A stretch of 64,000 bases of DNA from Xanthomonas massiliensis. GTDB lineage: Bacteria > Pseudomonadota > Gammaproteobacteria > Xanthomonadales > Xanthomonadaceae. Shown one piece after another: positions 60,162 through 64,000 of this stretch. The position numbers were made by a program, and so were the translations under genes. Positions within the stretch are counted from its first letter, which is position 1, and each line of letters opens with the position of its first letter. The notes under the pieces are model-generated. The model was not told where the DNA came from, searched no databases, and saw only the letters and a program-made list of their open reading frames with translations. The stretch covers positions 124,001-188,000 of the forward strand of contig NZ_FCOY01000005.1 in NCBI RefSeq assembly GCF_900018785.1, written 5' to 3'.

Positions 60162-61040
60162 ATGGACTACGACATCCTGCTGCGCCTGGCCTACGAATAC
60201 GCCGCCCCCGCCGCCGGCGGCCAGCACCTGGCGCGGGTGCTGCCGGCGGACCTGCCCGGCATCCAGGAGGTGGTCCGCGCCAGCCTGGAGCTCGACCCGC
60301 GCCCGGCCGAGCGCAGCGAATTCCGCGATTTCTTCGGCAACCGCGTGGTGCGCGCCGGCTACCGCGGCGCCCATGCCGGGCTGGAGGCGGTGATGCGCGC
60401 CCGGGTCAGGGTGGCGCGCACCCCGCCGGGCCTGGACCTGTCGCCGCCGCTGCCGGCGCTGGCCGCGGAGATCGCCGCGGTCTGGTCGCTGGCCGCCGAC
60501 GCCCCGCACCACTTCTGCGGGGCCACGCCGTACGTGCCGCCGGTGCACGAGGTGACCCGCTACGCGGCGCGCAGCGCGGTCGCCGGGCGCAGCGTGCGCG
60601 CCTGCGTGGAGGACCTGTGCCGGCGCATCCACGCCGATTTCGCCTACGACGGCGAGGCCACCGAGGTGGACACGCCGCTGGCGCAGGCCTTCGCCCAGCG
60701 CCGCGGCGTGTGCCAGGACTTCACCCACGTGATGATCGCCGGCCTGCGCGGGCTCGGCATCCCGGCCGGCTACGTCAGCGGTTTCCTGCGCACCGTGCCG
60801 CCGCCGGGCCAGCCGCGGCTGGAAGGCGCCGACGCCACCCATGCCTGGGTGCGCGCCTGGTGCGGGCGCGAGATGGGCTGGCAGGAGTTCGACCCGACCA
60901 ACGCCATCGCCGCCGGCGACGACCACATCGTGATCGCCTACGGCCGCGACTACGGCGACGTCAGCCTGATCAACGGCGTGCTCAAGACCTCCGGCGCGCA
61001 GGAGTCCAGCCAGTCGGTGGACGTGCTGCCGCTGGCCTGA
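60162..61040 (+). CDS. Transglutaminase-like cysteine peptidase-fold protein
   Basis: 292 residues. N-terminal beta domain (MDYDILLRLAYEYAAPAAGG, the bacterial transglutaminase N type) and core domain with a complete triad: Cys in RRGVCQDFTHVMIAGLRGLG (about residue 184), His in ATHAWVRAWCG (about 228) and Asp in EFDPTNAI (about 246). No signal peptide, so cytosolic. Members of this set may act as peptidases or as amide-bond formers on the product made by the ATP-grasp/DUF2126 enzymes. It ends four bases before the stop of the converging symporter gene. Confidence 0.92.
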   Translation: MDYDILLRLAYEYAAPAAGGQHLARVLPADLPGIQEVVRASLELDPRPAERSEFRDFFGNRVVRAGYRGAHAGLEAVMRARVRVARTPPGLDLSPPLPALAAEIAAVWSLAADAPHHFCGATPYVPPVHEVTRYAARSAVAGRSVRACVEDLCRRIHADFAYDGEATEVDTPLAQAFAQRRGVCQDFTHVMIAGLRGLGIPAGYVSGFLRTVPPPGQPRLEGADATHAWVRAWCGREMGWQEFDPTNAIAAGDDHIVIAYGRDYGDVSLINGVLKTSGAQESSQSVDVLPLA

Positions 61041-61043
61041 GCC

Positions 61044-62051
61044 TCAGCGGCCGGCGCTGCCGGCCGCCGCGGCCTTCGCGGCGGCGTTGCCGCGCGCATA
61101 GCGCTGGGCGACGAAGGCGCAGACGATCAGCTGGATCTGGTGGTAGAGCATGATCGGCAGCACGATCGCGCCCAGGCTGGAGCCCGCGAACATCACCTTG
61201 GCCATCGGCACGCCGGTGGCCAGGCTCTTCTTCGAGCCGCAGAACACGATGGCGATCTCGTCGGCGCGGTCGAAGCCGAGCCGGCGCGCGATGAAGGTGA
61301 TCAGGGTCATCGCCGCGGCCAGCAGCACCGCCGCGGCCAGCACCACCATCAGCAGCGCCGACAGCGGCGTGTCGCGCCACAGGCCCTCGATCACCGCCGC
61401 GCTGAAGGCGGTGTAGACCACCAGCAGGATGGTGCCCTGGTCGGTCCAGCGCAGCACCGGGCGGTGGCGTTCGACCCACGCGCCGATCCACGGCCGCAGC
61501 AGGTGGCCGGCCAGGAACGGCACCAGCAGCTGCAGCAGGATCTTGCCGATGGCGACCCACGGGTCGGCCATCGCACCGTGGGTACCGAGCAGCACGCCCA
61601 TCAGCAGCGGGGTGATGAACACGCCCAGCAGGCTCGACAGCGAGGCCGCGCACACCGCCGCCGGCACGTTGCCGCCGGCCATCGAGGTGAAGGCGATCGA
61701 GGACTGCACGGTGGACGGCAGCGCGCACAGGAACAGCAGGCCGACGAACAGGTCCGGGGTGAGCACGGCGTGGGCCAGGGGCTTGAACAGCAGGCCCAGC
61801 ACCGGGAACAGCACGAAGGTGCAGGCCAGGATGGTCAGGTGCAGGCGCCAGTGCAGCATGCCGGCCTTGATCGCGTCGCGCGAGAGCTTGGCCCCGTGCA
61901 GGAAGAACAGCGCGGCGATGGCCAGGTCGGTGACCACGTCCATGACGCGGGCCGCGGCGCCGGAGACCGGCAGCAGCGAGGCCAGGGTCACCGTGGCCAG
62001 CAGGGCCAGGGTGAACGGGTCGATGTTCAGGCGCTTGAGCAGGGAGGTCAT
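61044..62051 (-). CDS. Bile acid:sodium symporter family protein
   Basis: 335 residues with about ten membrane helices. PF13593/SBF-like features: RLNIDPFTLALLATVTLASL, the paired SSIAFTSMAGGNVPAAVCAA and FCGSKKSLATGVPMAKVMFA segments that in the family form the crossed helices binding Na+ and substrate, and the GAIVLPIMLYHQIQLIVCAF end. Bacterial YfeH-type members carry small organic anions. Substrate unknown. Leftward, 107 bases downstream of dnaG. Confidence 0.9.
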   Translation of the reverse strand: MTSLLKRLNIDPFTLALLATVTLASLLPVSGAAARVMDVVTDLAIAALFFLHGAKLSRDAIKAGMLHWRLHLTILACTFVLFPVLGLLFKPLAHAVLTPDLFVGLLFLCALPSTVQSSIAFTSMAGGNVPAAVCAASLSSLLGVFITPLLMGVLLGTHGAMADPWVAIGKILLQLLVPFLAGHLLRPWIGAWVERHRPVLRWTDQGTILLVVYTAFSAAVIEGLWRDTPLSALLMVVLAAAVLLAAAMTLITFIARRLGFDRADEIAIVFCGSKKSLATGVPMAKVMFAGSSLGAIVLPIMLYHQIQLIVCAFVAQRYARGNAAAKAAAAGSAGR

Positions 62052-62158
62052 GGGGCGGCGGATGTCCGGGGCATGGGGGAGAAGGCGGGACCGGCCGTTC
62101 CCGGGCCCGCGGTGGCGCTATTGTCCGGCGATCGGCGCGTGCATGGCAGTCCGGCGGA

Positions 62159-63874
62159 TCAGGGCTGGGCCGCGCGCGCCTTGAGCAGCTCGCGCAGCTC
62201 GTACTTGTCCAGCTCGTCCAGGCCGCGCTCGCGCTGCTTGGCCTGCAGTTCCTCCAGGCGCTGCTGCAGCAGCTGGCGCTCCAGGCGCAGGCCGGCGTCC
62301 TGCAGCTCGGTGGTCCAGCTGGCGGCATCGCCGGGCAGCGCCAGCGACGCCAGCCGCTGCAGCGCGTCCAGTTCCGGGCGGCCGGCGAAGTGTTCCAGCA
62401 GCGCGCCGGTGGAGATGTCCGGGCGCTGGCGCACCAGTTCCACCAGTTCCAGCAGCAGGTCCACGCCGGGCTGGCGCAGGCCGGCGATCTGGCGCTCCTG
62501 CAGCACCAGCGCCAGCGCCGGCTTCTGCAGGATCAGGGCGATGGCGCCGCGCACCAGGCTGCGCTTGTGCACCGGCGCGCGCGGCGGTGGCGGCGCGCCG
62601 GCCGCTGCGCGCGTGCCGGCGCCCACGCCGGTCAGGCGCGCCAGCTCCTGCCGCATCAGGTCGCCGAAGGCCCCGTCGGGGATCTGCGCCAGCATCGGCC
62701 GCGCCTTCTCGGCCAGGCGCGCGCGCCCGTCCAGGGTAGCCAGGTTGGCCTCGCGGCCGAGCTCGTCGAAGAAGAACCGCGACAGCGGCACCGCGTCCTT
62801 CAGGCGCGCGTCGAACGCGTCCTTGCCCTCCTTGCGCACGATGGTGTCCGGGTCCTCGCCCTCGGGCAGGAACAGGAAGAACGCCTGGCGGCCGTCCTTC
62901 ATCCGCGGCAGCACCGACTCCAGCGCCCGCCAGGCAGCCTTGCGCCCGGCGTTGTCGCCGTCGAAGCAGAAGTACACGTCCGGGGCGTTGCGGAACAGCA
63001 GCTCGGCATGGTCGGGCGTGGTCGCCGTGCCGAGCGTGGCCACTGCCTGGGTGACCCCGAACTGGAACAGGCTGACCACGTCCATGTAGCCCTCGACCAC
63101 GATCAGCCGCTCGATCTTCTGGTGCGCCTGGCGTACCTGCCACAGCGCGTACAGCTCGCGGCCCTTGTGGAACAGCGCGGTCTCCGGCGAGTTCAGGTAC
63201 TTGGGGCCGTCCTCCTTGCGCAGCACGCGCCCGCCGAAGGCGATCACCCGCCCGCGCCGGTCGAAGATCGGGAACATCACCCGGTCGCGGAACTTGTCGT
63301 AGACGTGGCCGCGCTCGTTCTTGGAGAACAGGCCGGCCTTGTCGAGCAGCTTCATGCGCCGCTCGTCGCGGCCCAGCGCGTCCTTGAGCGCGCTGTAGCC
63401 GTCGGGGGCGTAGCCGATGCGGAAGCGGGCGATGGTGTCGGCATCCACGCCGCGGCCGGCCAGGTAGTCGCGCGCGGCCGGGCTGTCCTCGAGCTGCTTC
63501 TGGAAGAACTTCGCGGCGGCCTCCAGCGCGGAGAACACCTCCCGGCTCTCGTCCTGGTGGGCGGCATCGCGGGTCTCGCCGCGCGGCACCTCCATGCCGG
63601 CGCGCTTGGCCAGCTCGTCGACCGCGTCGAGGAACTCCAGGCGGTCGTATTCCATCAGGAAGCTGATCGCGGTGCCGTGCGCGCCGCAGCCGAAGCAGTG
63701 GTAGAACTGCTTGGTCGGGGAGACGTAGAACGAAGCCGAACGCTCGTCGTGGAACGGGCAGCGCGCCGAGTATTCCTTGCCCTGGCGCTTGAGCGGCACG
63801 CGCGCGCCGACCACCTCGACGATGTCCGTCCTGGCCAGCAGGTCGTCGATGAATGCGTCGGGGATGCGTGCCAT
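62159..63874 (-). CDS. dnaG: DNA primase DnaG
   Basis: 571 residues, full length. N-terminal zinc-binding domain CPFHDERSASFYVSPTKQFY followed by HCFGCG (residues 39-66). The RNA polymerase core includes RFRIGYAPDGYSALKDAL, then FGGRVLRKEDGPKYLNSPET. TOPRIM lies in IVVEGYMDVVSLFQFGV and YFCFDGDNAGRKAAWRALES. A C-terminal domain that binds DnaB helicase ends the protein. DnaG makes RNA primers for DNA replication. The usual downstream neighbour rpoD is not here: a symporter gene follows instead. The start at 63874 gives the conserved MARIPDAFIDDLLAR opening. Confidence 0.97.
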   Translation of the reverse strand: MARIPDAFIDDLLARTDIVEVVGARVPLKRQGKEYSARCPFHDERSASFYVSPTKQFYHCFGCGAHGTAISFLMEYDRLEFLDAVDELAKRAGMEVPRGETRDAAHQDESREVFSALEAAAKFFQKQLEDSPAARDYLAGRGVDADTIARFRIGYAPDGYSALKDALGRDERRMKLLDKAGLFSKNERGHVYDKFRDRVMFPIFDRRGRVIAFGGRVLRKEDGPKYLNSPETALFHKGRELYALWQVRQAHQKIERLIVVEGYMDVVSLFQFGVTQAVATLGTATTPDHAELLFRNAPDVYFCFDGDNAGRKAAWRALESVLPRMKDGRQAFFLFLPEGEDPDTIVRKEGKDAFDARLKDAVPLSRFFFDELGREANLATLDGRARLAEKARPMLAQIPDGAFGDLMRQELARLTGVGAGTRAAAGAPPPPRAPVHKRSLVRGAIALILQKPALALVLQERQIAGLRQPGVDLLLELVELVRQRPDISTGALLEHFAGRPELDALQRLASLALPGDAASWTTELQDAGLRLERQLLQQRLEELQAKQRERGLDELDKYELRELLKARAAQP

Positions 63875-64000
63875 TGCTTCGGAAATCCAGCGTTGCGGGT
63901 ATGGGGGGGGGGAGGAAGGGCGTGCGGGGTCAGGCCGTGCGGGCGCCCGGTCCCGGCGAAGCCGGCCGTGGCCGTTGCACCGCGCACGGCCGCGGCGGAA
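63875..64000. other. Region upstream of dnaG, window end
   Basis: Contains a G-run of about ten bases starting at 63903, 30 bases upstream of the dnaG start, and no gene. The dnaG promoter or the end of an upstream gene would be just outside. Confidence 0.4.

Noticed and set aside
57462-60926. Leftward 1154-codon open frame opposite the ATP-grasp and transglutaminase genes
   Set aside because: Shadow frame in very GC-rich coding DNA; no motif or ribosome site.
61046-61067. Terminator between the transglutaminase and symporter genes
   Set aside because: The GCGGCCGGC hairpin lies in the coding end of the symporter gene (Ala/Gly codons) and has no T-run.
1-64000. CRISPR arrays, rRNA and tRNA genes
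   Set aside because: No regularly spaced direct repeats and no rRNA or tRNA-like sequence were recognised by eye; a tRNAscan or Infernal search would be decisive.

Overview
The window is a very GC-rich, densely coded stretch of a Gram-negative chromosome. Outer-membrane, periplasmic and lipoprotein genes abound. The mix of families (an IS close to ISXo5, secreted M28/M13/S41 peptidases, ctaA-ctaB, EnvC, a type VI secretion locus) suggests a gammaproteobacterium of the Lysobacteraceae/Xanthomonadaceae such as Lysobacter, Luteimonas or Pseudoxanthomonas. That placement is inferred from gene content; no 16S or tRNA gene was seen.

Layout: 1-5.7 kb holds the end of a flavin monooxygenase, a small exported protein, a 3-hydroxyisobutyrate-dehydrogenase-like reductase, an AI-2E family permease and a Tat-exported AcpA-like phosphatase. 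5.9-21.6 kb is a type VI secretion (T6SS) locus. tssJ-tssK-tssL run leftward, and a TPR lipoprotein followed by tssB-tssC-hcp-tssE-tssF-tssG-clpV-orf118-vgrG runs rightward from a shared divergent promoter region. tssM, tssA and a PAAR gene are not in the window.

21.6-28.9 kb is the vgrG cargo module. It contains a DUF4123 adaptor, three tandem mosaic DUF3304 lipoprotein genes and a DUF2235 (Tle1-like) lipase effector, all joined with vgrG by 4-base ATGA overlaps. Behind it is an Imm71/72-like gene that has been damaged twice. A frameshifted IS30-family element lies 9 bases before its ATG, and an IS1595-family element with a perfect 8-bp target duplication splits it. Removing the IS1595 copy restores one continuous 312-residue frame. 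A truncated response-regulator remnant marks the right edge of this mobile-element-scarred region.

29.5-53.3 kb is ordinary chromosome: a BON-domain protein, two paralogous M28 peptidases, a methyltransferase, an M13 peptidase, PPK2, Dps, a CorA-type transporter, a DUF6496 protein, a D-lactate dehydrogenase-like flavoprotein, a TVNG-repeat solenoid protein, EnvC and a CtpA-type S41 protease. It continues with DUF1820, rhomboid, FadL-type porin, GGDEF cyclase and heme A/heme O synthesis genes.

53.4-61.0 kb carries a three-enzyme set predicted to form amide or peptide bonds: transglutaminase-DUF2126, circularly permuted ATP-grasp with alpha-E, and a second transglutaminase. A TlpA-like thioredoxin is embedded in it. 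The window closes with a bile-acid:sodium symporter family protein and dnaG, both leftward.

The strongest candidate for something undescribed is the 21.6-28.9 kb module. There, duplication and mosaic exchange among predicted immunity lipoproteins, a DUF4123 3' end fused to a DUF3304 tail, and two nested insertions can all be read from the bases.
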